Made by a program: the position numbers and the translations under genes. Below are positions 22,008 through 30,573 of a stretch of DNA of 64,000 bases, one piece after another. Under the pieces are notes generated by a model, which saw nothing but the letters and a program-made list of their open reading frames with translations, was not told the origin of the DNA and ran no database searches. How positions within the stretch are numbered: position 1 is the stretch's first letter; each line of letters starts with the position of its first letter. The stretch spans positions 62,001-126,000 of the forward strand of contig NZ_QUSX01000002.1 in assembly GCF_003933245.1 (NCBI RefSeq). Direction: 5' to 3'. The stretch comes from Maribacter algicola (GTDB lineage: Bacteria > Bacteroidota > Bacteroidia > Flavobacteriales > Flavobacteriaceae).

Positions 22008-23402
22008 ATGCAGGAAACTCCCGATTTTGTTTTGTTCCTTGGAAGGTTTCACCCGCTGGTGGTGCATTTACCTATTGGAATTTTGATATTCGCCTTTTTT
22101 CTGGAACTCCTAAGTAAATTTCAAAAGCAATCCAATTTTGATGCTGTTATTAAGATTGCTCTCTTATTAGGGACTATCAGCGCATTTTTCGCTTCCGTTT
22201 TGGGTTATATGTTATCACAAAGTGGAGATTATGAGGAAGGCATGTTAAACAGCCATTTTTGGTTGGGGGTTGCCACTACCGCAGTGACTTTTCTGGCTTG
22301 GGTATTAAAAACTGATTTTTTTCCATTGCCGGCATCTTTTAAGGTTGTTCGTTCAAATATTGCCATTCTTACCCTTATTGTGGTTTTGATCAGTATTACC
22401 GGTCATTATGGGGGTAATCTAACACATGGGTCCGATTACCTTACCAAATACGCGCCATTTAATGATGACAAGAAAGTTGAGCTTCCCGCATTGGCAAGTT
22501 TAGATGAGGTAGTCGTTTACCCGTATTTAGTTGAACCAGTCTTAGAAGCAAAATGTTATAGCTGCCATAACGAATCCAAACAAAAAGGAAACTTGGCTAT
22601 GTACACTCCAGAGCTTTTAATGGTGGGCGGAAAGCACGGGCCTATATTGATTGCGGGAGATGCGGAAGCATCAGAAATGTACAAAAGGGTTACCTTACCG
22701 GAATCTGATGACGAGTTTATGCCACCCGAAGGCAAAACACCGCTTACCGAAGAAGAAATTGCGATATTAAAGTTTTGGATAGATAGTGTAAATGTTGATT
22801 TCAATAAAACTTTTGCGCAATTGAAGGTACCCGAAGAGATTCAACAGATTGCAGCGAATAGATTAGATCTTACGTATTCGGGTAAATTAGCCTCCGATGC
22901 CATGCCTAAAGTTAATATTTTGGATGTTAAAACTATTGACGCCCTAATTTCTGAGGGTTTTCAAGTTCGGGAATTGGTACTTGGATCTTCTTTATTGGAT
23001 ATTACCTTGCCAGATAAAACTGTGAATATGAAAGATGGATCAGTTTTAGATAAAAAAATAGCTTTGTTGGTAGGTATAAAAGACAATGTCATCAGATTGG
23101 ACATGGGAGGTAATGGAGTTACAGATGAGCATTTAAAGTCTATAGGTAAATTAAGTAATTTGCAACAATTAAAATTACCCGATAATCCTATTTCCGATAA
23201 AGGAATTTCGTATTTGAAAGAGCTTTCCGAATTAAGAAGTGTCAATCTGTATAAGACAGGTATCAGCAAGGCAAGTTTGTCTCAATTTTCAGAAATGACC
23301 AATCTAAGAAAGGTTTATGCTTGGCAAACTTCTATAAAGTCAGACGATGTTGTTTCTTATAATTCTAACGAAATAGGTCCTGAAATTATCTTAGGCCTTT
23401 AA
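22008..23402 (+). CDS. DUF2231 membrane / cytochrome c / leucine-rich-repeat fusion
   Basis: 464 residues. Four membrane helices (about 14-34, 48-68, 84-104, 117-133) form a DUF2231-like module containing FHPLVVHLPIG and GHYGGNLTHG, whose conserved histidines could ligate haem b or metal. A periplasmic PSCyt1-type cytochrome follows (CYSCH at 183-187; possible distal Met in EFMPPEGK), then a leucine-rich-repeat-like end (about 345-445). It would anchor the operon's electron flow in the inner membrane, which is inference from topology. Last gene of the operon, 11 bp after the propeller gene. Confidence 0.88.
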   Translation: MQETPDFVLFLGRFHPLVVHLPIGILIFAFFLELLSKFQKQSNFDAVIKIALLLGTISAFFASVLGYMLSQSGDYEEGMLNSHFWLGVATTAVTFLAWVLKTDFFPLPASFKVVRSNIAILTLIVVLISITGHYGGNLTHGSDYLTKYAPFNDDKKVELPALASLDEVVVYPYLVEPVLEAKCYSCHNESKQKGNLAMYTPELLMVGGKHGPILIAGDAEASEMYKRVTLPESDDEFMPPEGKTPLTEEEIAILKFWIDSVNVDFNKTFAQLKVPEEIQQIAANRLDLTYSGKLASDAMPKVNILDVKTIDALISEGFQVRELVLGSSLLDITLPDKTVNMKDGSVLDKKIALLVGIKDNVIRLDMGGNGVTDEHLKSIGKLSNLQQLKLPDNPISDKGISYLKELSELRSVNLYKTGISKASLSQFSEMTNLRKVYAWQTSIKSDDVVSYNSNEIGPEIILGL

Positions 23403-23453
23403 GTGCAATTTTAATCTTATTTAAGAAAGAAGCATAGATGCTACGAACTATAA

Positions 23454-23500
23454 AAAGACTTTTGTAAATTTTTATACCAAGAAGGCTTACAAAGGTCTTT
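23454..23500. terminator. bidirectional hairpin between convergent operons
   Basis: Arms 23454-23467 (AAAGACTTTTGTAA) and 23487-23500 (TTACAAAGGTCTTT) pair over 14 bp with one G-T wobble and a 19-nt loop. It lies between the stops of the cytochrome operon (+) and the fucose operon (-), the usual place for a shared terminator. T-runs are short, so efficiency is uncertain. Confidence 0.6.
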
Positions 23501-23522
23501 ACTATTAAGGTATTTCTAAATC

Positions 23523-24341
23523 TTAAAATGTAATTTTCTTGAACGCTTCTATTTGATTCTTAATAGCGATTTCCGTTGGCAACCTTTCCATGCTGCTAGC
23601 ACCATAAAAACCATTGATGTTTTTACACTTTTTCAATATGTAGCTGGCATCCTCCGGCATTGCAATAGGACCGCCATGGCAAAGCACTATTATGTCCTTG
23701 TTTATGTTTCTGGCGGCTTCTGCCCAGGTATCAATCAGCTCTACACATTCATCCAAAGTCTTGGAAGTTTGTGCACCTATGGATCCAGAAGTGGTTAATC
23801 CCATATGGCAAACAATCACATCGGCACCAGCTTTGGTCATGGCAATGGCTTCTTCCGTACTAAAAACATAGGGCGTGGTAAGTAAACCATGCTTGTTGGC
23901 AAGTGCTATCATTTCCACTTCCTTGTCAAAACCCATGCCCGTTTCTTCCAGGTTTTGTCTAAAGACGCCATCGATTAATCCTACGGTTGGAAAATTCTGT
24001 ACGCCTACAAAGCCAAGGTCTATCAATTCCTTAAAAAGTAAATTAAAATTTACAAAGGGGTCCGTGCCGTTGACACCAGCTAAAACCGGTACATTTTTTA
24101 CAACAGGAATGACTTCCTTAGCCATTTCCTTTACTATGTCATTGGCGTTACCATAGGCTAGCAAGCCAGATAAGGATCCTCTACCGGCCATTCTATAGCG
24201 TCCGGAATTATAAATTACAATCAAATCGATTCCTCCATTTTCCTCACATTTTGCAGATAGGCCAGTACCAGCTCCGCCACCTATTATTGGAATGTTCTGG
24301 TCAATAAGATGGTTTAGTTTCTTTAATATTTCTTCTTTCAT
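23523..24341 (-). CDS. PEP-hydrolase-like TIM-barrel protein
   Basis: 272 residues of a single (beta/alpha)8-like domain: [14 protein letters not shown] at the N-terminus, [65 protein letters not shown], and [13 protein letters not shown]. This matches the phosphoenolpyruvate hydrolase-like family (IGPS-like barrels). The family commonly sits next to Tm-1-like ATP-binding (UPF0261) proteins, as here with one cupin between. The true substrate is not known. Distal gene of the fucose operon, 39 bp after the cupin gene. Confidence 0.85.
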   Translation of the reverse strand: MKEEILKKLNHLIDQNIPIIGGGAGTGLSAKCEENGGIDLIVIYNSGRYRMAGRGSLSGLLAYGNANDIVKEMAKEVIPVVKNVPVLAGVNGTDPFVNFNLLFKELIDLGFVGVQNFPTVGLIDGVFRQNLEETGMGFDKEVEMIALANKHGLLTTPYVFSTEEAIAMTKAGADVIVCHMGLTTSGSIGAQTSKTLDECVELIDTWAEAARNINKDIIVLCHGGPIAMPEDASYILKKCKNINGFYGASSMERLPTEIAIKNQIEAFKKITF

Positions 24342-24380
24342 TTCATTTCTTTTAAATAGTAGTACTTTACTATATTGGGC

Positions 24381-24794
24381 TTAGTCACGAAGTGTGTTAT
24401 ATGGACTTTCTATAGACATATCTTGAATATCATATCCAACTTCATTATCTGAACATGGACCCAAAGTGGCCAATAATTTAGCTTCTTTATCCCCAATTTG
24501 GAAAGAAGCATGTACGGTATTAGCAGGAATAAATACCGAGTCACCCGGATTTAGGATATGTTTCTCTTTCCCAATCCATTGTTCAATTGATCCTTCAATT
24601 ACGAAAATAACCTCTTCTTGTGTGGGATGTAAGTGAAAGTTATGCCCTTGGTCTTTTGGTAGGTGTACTACCAATGATGTAATCTGTTTAGCGCCCTGTA
24701 CCGTTGGGTTTGATACCCAACGTAAGGTTCCCCAATCGTGCTTTTCCATTGTGGCTTCAGCCTCAAGAATAAAGTTTTTTATAGCTTCTCCCAT
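24381..24794 (-). CDS. cupin-domain protein
   Basis: 137 residues with one conserved beta-barrel: FHLHPTQEEVIFVIEGSIEQWIG supplies two His and a Glu, and DSVFIPANTVHASF the last His of a metal-binding cupin. No signal peptide, so cytosolic. It lies between the Tm-1-like and PEP-hydrolase-like genes (12 and 39 bp gaps). It might be a sugar-acid isomerase or a small-molecule sensor; specificity cannot be read. Confidence 0.85.
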   Translation of the reverse strand: MGEAIKNFILEAEATMEKHDWGTLRWVSNPTVQGAKQITSLVVHLPKDQGHNFHLHPTQEEVIFVIEGSIEQWIGKEKHILNPGDSVFIPANTVHASFQIGDKEAKLLATLGPCSDNEVGYDIQDMSIESPYNTLRD

Positions 24795-24806
24795 GATATA
24801 TAAATT

Positions 24807-26006
24807 TTAATTGTTTTTAATTTCTTCAAAGTTTTTGATTACCGAAGCACTAAATTCTGAATCGTTAATTGCATAAGGCAATCGTATAAGTTTACGCTTA
24901 CTGGTCTGTTTGACTTCCTTTTCCAAGGACTCGAAGAGTGCCCTGTCCGCTTCTGGGTCATAGAAGGCTTGACCTTCAACAGCTATGGCTGATACTCCTT
25001 TTTCAGGAAGTAGAAAGCGTACTTCGCCTTCCATTTTATTTAATTTATCGGCTATCCATTTACCCATTAATCTATTTTCCTCTGGGCTGGTTCGCATAAG
25101 GGTTACTTGCTCATTATGGACATACAGATTTCTGTCCTTATACTTTTCGGGTACCGTGCTTAATTCGCCAAAGTTTACCATATCCAAGGCCCCAACAGAT
25201 CCTACATAGGGAATTTTTGTCCTGATTATAGCACCCATTCTATCCTCGCCAGCACTTAAAACGCCCCCCATTAGATGATCGGCTATTTCAGTAGTGGTGA
25301 TATCCAGCACATATTTTATGTATCCAGAATCTATTAATTTTTCCATACTCTGCCCACCAACTCCAGTAGCATGAAAAACAAGGCAATCATAATCATTTTC
25401 CAGTTTGTCTACCAATTGGTTGGCGCAGGGTGTGGTTACCCCGAACATAGTAATGCCCAAACTATCTAAATCACTTTTAAATACTGGTGGATGATTTAAT
25501 AGCATACCGGATAGGGCATGGGCTGCATTACTCAAAATAGTGTTTGATATGGCGTTGATGCCTTTTATATCTGTAATTGAGTAAACCATATAAATATCAC
25601 TGGCACCCACGTAAGGGCGTATGTCACCGGATGCCATTGTAGATACTATAACCTTTGGTAAGCCTACAGGAAGTGCCTTCATGGCATTGGAAACCAGACT
25701 TGTACCACCGGAACCACCAACGGCAATGACCCCTCCTATATCGTCTTGGGCAAGCAAATATTTTTTCAAGGCCTTGCCCATTTGTGAAATAGCGTCTCCA
25801 CGAGATGAGAAAGTGGTATTGTATACATTTGGGAATAGTGTTTCTGAAGTAACATCTATGCCTTGGTTGTTTTCCGTTGTACTTTTTGTACTCACATCGA
25901 CACAAACGGTGCTGACACCTGTATTTTCAAGACAGGTTTTTATAAAATTAAGTTCACCTCCTTTAGTATCGAACGTGCCTATAATGTATGCTTTACCAGT
26001 TTTCAT
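24807..26006 (-). CDS. Tm-1-like ATP-binding (UPF0261) protein
   Basis: 399 residues. The N-terminal half begins AYIIGTFDTKGGELNFIK, the typical opening of the family, with GGVIAVGGSGGTSL near 95 and KVIVSTMASGDIRPYVG near 140. The C-terminal half has VFHATGVGGQSMEKLI and DITTTEIADHLMGGVLSAGEDR. Plant Tm-1 is a virus-resistance protein of this fold; bacterial members usually neighbour the PEP-hydrolase-like barrel, but the bacterial reaction is unknown. Follows the lactate dehydrogenase gene by 74 bp in the fucose operon. Confidence 0.88.
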   Translation of the reverse strand: MKTGKAYIIGTFDTKGGELNFIKTCLENTGVSTVCVDVSTKSTTENNQGIDVTSETLFPNVYNTTFSSRGDAISQMGKALKKYLLAQDDIGGVIAVGGSGGTSLVSNAMKALPVGLPKVIVSTMASGDIRPYVGASDIYMVYSITDIKGINAISNTILSNAAHALSGMLLNHPPVFKSDLDSLGITMFGVTTPCANQLVDKLENDYDCLVFHATGVGGQSMEKLIDSGYIKYVLDITTTEIADHLMGGVLSAGEDRMGAIIRTKIPYVGSVGALDMVNFGELSTVPEKYKDRNLYVHNEQVTLMRTSPEENRLMGKWIADKLNKMEGEVRFLLPEKGVSAIAVEGQAFYDPEADRALFESLEKEVKQTSKRKLIRLPYAINDSEFSASVIKNFEEIKNN

Positions 26007-26080
26007 AGCTTATTATTTTTAGTTATCGCAAACAATTTTAAAACTTGTTCAATTAGGTAATTAGGAAGGATAGACGGCCC

Positions 26081-27229
26081 TTAATGAACTAAATGTCTGG
26101 GTAGTTTTCTTACATCTTCGCAACCTACCTGTTCCATGACCTGTTTCAGTTCCGTTTTTATTAACGAAATAGTATGATTTCCACCTTCTTTACCTAGTGC
26201 TGAAACGCCGTACATAAAAGATCTGCCTAAAAATGTGAATTCGGCTCCAGACGCTATAGTACGGGCCACATCGGGTCCTGAACGTAAACCACTATCCATC
26301 ATTACCTTAATTTTGTCGCCGTATTTAGCGGCAATACCAACTAGGGGTTTGATACTGGACTGTCCGGCATCCAATTGTCTGCCGCCATGATTGGAAACGA
26401 TAATACCGTCTAGTCCTAGTTTAATTGCTGTTTCTGCATCTTGTTCAGTTGCCACACCTTTTAGAACCAATTTACCCTTCCACATATCCCGGATAGGTTT
26501 AATTTTCTCTTCATTCAACCTACCGGAAAACGTCTGATCCATAAACTTACCTAACTGACTTAAGTTCAGTCCTTTTGGCATATAGGGTTTCAAGGTTTCA
26601 AAGCCTGGCTGTCCATATTTTAAAGTATTAAAAGCCCAAGCTGGTCTCTGTAATACTTGAAGTACATTGGACACTGACATTTTTGGGGGCATTGCCAGTC
26701 CGTTTCTAACGTCACGGGGTCTATATCCAAAGGTGGGTACGTCACATAAAATGACCAATACAGGACATTCAGCGGCCGCCGCACGTTTTAGAATGTCATC
26801 TCTTAATTTATCTTCGGTAGGGTGGTACAACTGAAACCAAGCCTTTCCTTCTGTAAGTTCCGAAATTCGCTCTATGCTACTGGTAGTAACGGTACTCAGT
26901 ATAAAAGGAATGTTATGGTTAAAGGCCGCCCTTGCCAATATTTCAGGGGAATTAGGCCACATAAGACCTTGTAGGCCAATGGGTGAAATTCCAAAAGGAG
27001 CATCATAGATATGTCCAAATAATTCGGTTTTAAGAGATGGTTCTTTGTAAGCGTCCAGATAATATGGACTTAATTCAACCTCCCTTATTTCGGCAGTATT
27101 TTTAATAAGGTTTACATCTTGGTTGCAACCACCATCCAGATATTCAAAAGCAAATTTTGGAATACGTTTTTTGGCCTTATTTCTTAGGTCATCTATTGAG
27201 GGATATTTAGAATTTACCTTTAATTCCAT
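26081..27229 (-). CDS. lldD: FMN-dependent L-lactate dehydrogenase-like alpha-hydroxyacid oxidase
   Basis: 382-residue glycolate-oxidase-type barrel. Landmarks are FEYLDGGCNQD at 29-39, PFGISPIGLQGLMWP, LSTVTTSSIE, WFQLYHP, LVLKGVATEQDAE (flavin-contacting Lys), ISNHGGRQLD-like VSNHGGRQLDAG with the catalytic His, and MDSGLRSGPDVAR. It would oxidise L-lactate to pyruvate. This fits the pathway: cleavage of 2,4-diketo-3-deoxy-L-fuconate yields pyruvate and L-lactate. The gene follows the mutarotase by 3 bp. Another 2-hydroxyacid substrate cannot be excluded. Confidence 0.85.
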   Translation of the reverse strand: MELKVNSKYPSIDDLRNKAKKRIPKFAFEYLDGGCNQDVNLIKNTAEIREVELSPYYLDAYKEPSLKTELFGHIYDAPFGISPIGLQGLMWPNSPEILARAAFNHNIPFILSTVTTSSIERISELTEGKAWFQLYHPTEDKLRDDILKRAAAAECPVLVILCDVPTFGYRPRDVRNGLAMPPKMSVSNVLQVLQRPAWAFNTLKYGQPGFETLKPYMPKGLNLSQLGKFMDQTFSGRLNEEKIKPIRDMWKGKLVLKGVATEQDAETAIKLGLDGIIVSNHGGRQLDAGQSSIKPLVGIAAKYGDKIKVMMDSGLRSGPDVARTIASGAEFTFLGRSFMYGVSALGKEGGNHTISLIKTELKQVMEQVGCEDVRKLPRHLVH

Positions 27230-27232
27230 TTT

Positions 27233-27568
27233 TTATAATTTAAATATTCTAGTCATTTGAACCCATTTTTCCCCTTTTGGGGTTCCGGGTAGTTTTTGTT
27301 GGAACGTATCCATCAAGTTTTCCCATTCTTGCACCTTGGTATTGTTTCTATCCTTTTCTCCTTTTGTTTTTAAAGAAAATTCATTGGTCACCTCCATAAC
27401 CATAAAGAGCCTATTTGATACATTATATATCTCCATGTTTATAATTCCAGCGTCTTTAATACTATCTAATATTTCGGGCCAAACTTTTTGGTGGTGTTCA
27501 ATGTACCCTTGAATGAGTTTTGGATCATTCTTGAGGTCCAGGGCGAAACAAAGTCTTTTTGTAATCAT
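27233..27568 (-). CDS. L-rhamnose mutarotase-family protein (probable L-fucose mutarotase)
   Basis: 111 residues matching the ferredoxin-like RhaM/DUF718 family: FALDLKNDPKLIQGYIEHHQKVWPEI with its HHxxVWPE motif, NMEIYNVSNRLFMVMEV, and WENLMDTFQQKLPGTPKGEKWVQM. The family converts alpha and beta anomers of 6-deoxysugars. Its 4-bp overlap with the L-fucose permease gene makes L-fucose the likely substrate, supplying the anomer needed by the dehydrogenase. Confidence 0.88.
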   Translation of the reverse strand: MITKRLCFALDLKNDPKLIQGYIEHHQKVWPEILDSIKDAGIINMEIYNVSNRLFMVMEVTNEFSLKTKGEKDRNNTKVQEWENLMDTFQQKLPGTPKGEKWVQMTRIFKL

Positions 27569-28881
27569 TGGATAAAAGCTCGTTTTTGCTTGTTTACCTT
27601 AAAGCCATAAAAAGCAATAAACAGAAAACATAATAGTGGAAGGATAAAAGAGAAATTCACCTCACTAACGCCCATAATCTGAATGTCGTTCACCCCATAA
27701 CCGCCTAAGTCTATTAACATACCCTGAAATTTGGGCATCAAAGCACCACCCACGATTGCCATTACCAGACCGGCAGCACCAATTTTTGATTCTTCCTCGC
27801 CCATTCCTTCCAAGGCTATTCCATAAATGGTTGGGAACATAATGGACATGAAAAGTGTTATAGATACTAGACAATATAATCCAACCGGACCCTCAATAAA
27901 AATGGTCCCAATACTGGCCAAAATTGCTAAAGCGGCATAAATCATCAAAAGCTTGCCCGAAGCAATGAATCTTAACAAATAGGTGCCAATTGCCCTACCT
28001 ACAAAAAATAGGATGAATGCAATGAATTGATAATTGGCAGCGATATCGCTCGACATTCCTATTGCCTCAGCATATTGATATATAAATGTCCAGCACATAA
28101 TTTGTGCGCCTACGTACAATACTTGAGAAAAAACGCCCAAGATATAGTTAAGGTTTTTGCTGAGCCCTTTGAATGTGTCCGACAAGCTTTCAGTAATTCC
28201 ATCGCCTTTTTTTTGAGGCATTTTACTCAGTAATATCAGCACAAATACCACGAGTATCACCAACCCTAAAATCACATAAGGGTTTCTGATGACCATTAGG
28301 TCCGCCGTGCGGATCATGACTTTTTTGGCCTCTTCTAGTGCAGCATAATTTTCAATATCGTCTGATTGCAATCTTTGAAGCACAAATTGTTGCGCAACCA
28401 ACAGGCCTAAAATTAATCCAACTGGGTTAAAGGCTTGTGCTAGGTTTAAACGTTGAGTGGCAGTTCTAGGATCTCCCATTGCCAAAATATATGGGTTGGC
28501 GGTAGTTTCTAAAAACGCCAGACCAAATGTTAATACATATAAACCTAAACAGAAGAACCAAAATTGTTCAGTGATAGCGGCAGGATAAAAAAGTAAGGCC
28601 CCACCGGCATAGAGAGCCAAACCAATAAGTACACCTACTTTGTAGCTATATTTTCTAACAAATAAAGCAGCCGGTAATGCCATACAAAAATACCCTCCGT
28701 AAAATGCCATTTGCACCCAAGCCGCTTGGGAATTGGATAGTTCCAATACCTTTTTAAAAGCTTGTACCATTGGGTCTGTAACCGCATTTGCAAAGCCCCA
28801 CAGACCAAATAAGGAAGTAATAAGTATAAAGGGAATGATTACTTTTTTTGATACTACGGGTATTTTTTCTTTCTGGGTCAT
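27565..28881 (-). CDS. fucP: L-fucose:H+ symporter, FucP family
   Basis: 438 residues, the same length as E. coli FucP, with about twelve membrane helices. FucP/FHS features include LITSLFGLWGFANAVTDPM near 15, FYGGYFCMALPAALFVRKYSYKVG near 60, FLETTANPYILAMG near 124 and LNLAQAFNPVG near 143. It would import L-fucose across the inner membrane. It is encoded between the fucose dehydrogenase-type SDR (15 bp) and the mutarotase gene (4-bp overlap). Confidence 0.9.
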   Translation of the reverse strand: MTQKEKIPVVSKKVIIPFILITSLFGLWGFANAVTDPMVQAFKKVLELSNSQAAWVQMAFYGGYFCMALPAALFVRKYSYKVGVLIGLALYAGGALLFYPAAITEQFWFFCLGLYVLTFGLAFLETTANPYILAMGDPRTATQRLNLAQAFNPVGLILGLLVAQQFVLQRLQSDDIENYAALEEAKKVMIRTADLMVIRNPYVILGLVILVVFVLILLSKMPQKKGDGITESLSDTFKGLSKNLNYILGVFSQVLYVGAQIMCWTFIYQYAEAIGMSSDIAANYQFIAFILFFVGRAIGTYLLRFIASGKLLMIYAALAILASIGTIFIEGPVGLYCLVSITLFMSIMFPTIYGIALEGMGEEESKIGAAGLVMAIVGGALMPKFQGMLIDLGGYGVNDIQIMGVSEVNFSFILPLLCFLFIAFYGFKVNKQKRAFIQ

Positions 28882-28896
28882 GATTGATGGTTTTGG

Positions 28897-29676
28897 TTAT
28901 AACGAACGATCTAAATGGGTGTAACCGCCATCTACAAAAAGTAATTGACCGGTGGTATGACTTGAACGGGACGACAACAAAAACAAGACGGTATCCGCAA
29001 TTTCCTCTTTCGTGGTCATTCTATTTTCCAACGGAATGTTTTTGGTGATATCCGCAAGTTTTTCTTCAGGGCTATCAAATGTTTTTATCCACTTATCATA
29101 TAATGGCGTATAACATTCAGCTACAATAATTGCATTCACCCTAATAGAGTAGGGCAGAAGCTCAACGGCCCACTCCCTGGTCAAAGCATTACGGCCACCA
29201 TTTGCCGCAGCATACCCAGAAGTGCCTCCTTGACCTGTCATTGAGGTTTTGGAACCAATATTGACGATGGCTCCTTTATTTTTTTTCAATTGGGGTAGAA
29301 CCAATTTCGCCATAGTGTAATAATGCGTCAAATTTTTATGTATAGATTTCACAAAATCGTCTACCGAACCATGCTCTAAACCAATTGAATCATTTACACC
29401 GGCATTGTTTACCAAACCATCTATACGACCAAATTGTTCCAAGGCAGTACTTACGGCAATTTCGCATTCATTTACATTGGTAAGTTCCGCATACGCTTTC
29501 CCTACTATACCGCCCAGGTTTTCAATTTCTTTTGCACAGGCATCCACTTTCTCTTTTGTTCTGCCTATTATGAACGGAATAGCACCTTCCTTTGCCAACG
29601 CAAGACTGATGCCTCTACCTATGCCTGCAGAGCCACCAGTAACTATGATTACCTTATCCTTTAAATAGAGATTCAT
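28897..29676 (-). CDS. short-chain dehydrogenase, probable L-fucose dehydrogenase
   Basis: 259-residue classical SDR. The NAD(P) motif is GGSAGIGRG (14-22), NNAG is at 90-93, and the catalytic Ser142 and Tyr155 are present. The usual YxxxK lysine is Asn159 (YAAANGG), verified in the DNA as AAT. In the operon it should perform L-fucose to L-fucono-lactone oxidation, since the other SDR is better placed for the keto-deoxy-fuconate step and lies beside the FAH-type hydrolase. The assignment of the two SDRs to the two steps is inference from order. Confidence 0.8.
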   Translation of the reverse strand: MNLYLKDKVIIVTGGSAGIGRGISLALAKEGAIPFIIGRTKEKVDACAKEIENLGGIVGKAYAELTNVNECEIAVSTALEQFGRIDGLVNNAGVNDSIGLEHGSVDDFVKSIHKNLTHYYTMAKLVLPQLKKNKGAIVNIGSKTSMTGQGGTSGYAAANGGRNALTREWAVELLPYSIRVNAIIVAECYTPLYDKWIKTFDSPEEKLADITKNIPLENRMTTKEEIADTVLFLLSSRSSHTTGQLLFVDGGYTHLDRSL

Positions 29677-29745
29677 TTGATCTTATTTTACATGATTTTA
29701 CTTTCTTGTTTTAGATGGGAGGTTAAATCAAGTACTTTTAGTTTT

Positions 29746-30573
29746 CTAGTTAAGATTGTAAAATCTTGATGCATTACCACCTAAGATGGCTTGCTTTTCA
29801 TCTATATTAAGTTCGTTGATATACCGCTTTACTATATTAAGAACTTTATGATACTCTGCAGCCAACAAACATACCGGCCAATCTGAACCAAATAGAATTC
29901 TGTAGATGCCAAAGGCTTCAAATATCACATCGAAATAGGGCTTAAAATCCTCATAGTTCCATGTTGAGAAGTCGGCCTCGGTAACAAAACCGGAAAGCTT
30001 ACAGTACACATTTGGATTTTGAGCCATAAGTTTAATATCCCTTTTCCATTGATAAATTTCGCCGGATTTAATATAAGGTTTCGCCATATGATCCAGAACG
30101 AATTTGTTTTGGGGAAACTTGGATACAAGTATACCTGCATTTTTTAAGTGGGTAGGGTACACCAAAATATCGTACGTTAGGTTTAGGGTACCTAATTGGG
30201 AAATACCAAATTGAAATTTAGGATTAAGCATAAAGTCTTCATTTTCGGCTTGTAAAATATGCCGCACTCCTTTAAAACATGGATTTTTAGCAAAATATGA
30301 CAATCGATCACCTACATTGGGATTTTGTAAATCTACCCATCCTACGACCCCTTTTATCCATGTATGTTTTTGTGCTAACGCCAATAGGAATTCCGTTTCG
30401 TCTTCAGATTGATCTGCTTGTACGGCAACGCAACCCCCAACGTTCAGGGAATTGTAAATAGGGGCTAAATGCTCTGGAAGAAAATCTTGTTTAATTCGCT
30501 TCATATCATCAGTTATCCAGGCATCCTTAACAGGATGGTATTTCCAGAAATGCTGATGACTATCTATAATCAT
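29746..30573 (-). CDS. amidohydrolase-family L-fuconolactonase
   Basis: 275 residues of the COG3618 amidohydrolase (TIM-barrel lactonase) family: IDSHQHFWKYHP at the N-terminus (His-x-His metal site), GVVGWVDLQNP, FVLDHMAKP, YCKLSGFVTEAD, and LFGSDWPVCLLAA (Asp) near the end. Members include L-fuconolactone and L-rhamnonolactone hydrolases, making the open-chain aldonate. It overlaps the hydrolase gene by 1 bp, so the two are coupled. A 69-bp gap follows before the SDR gene. Confidence 0.88.
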   Translation of the reverse strand: MIIDSHQHFWKYHPVKDAWITDDMKRIKQDFLPEHLAPIYNSLNVGGCVAVQADQSEDETEFLLALAQKHTWIKGVVGWVDLQNPNVGDRLSYFAKNPCFKGVRHILQAENEDFMLNPKFQFGISQLGTLNLTYDILVYPTHLKNAGILVSKFPQNKFVLDHMAKPYIKSGEIYQWKRDIKLMAQNPNVYCKLSGFVTEADFSTWNYEDFKPYFDVIFEAFGIYRILFGSDWPVCLLAAEYHKVLNIVKRYINELNIDEKQAILGGNASRFYNLN

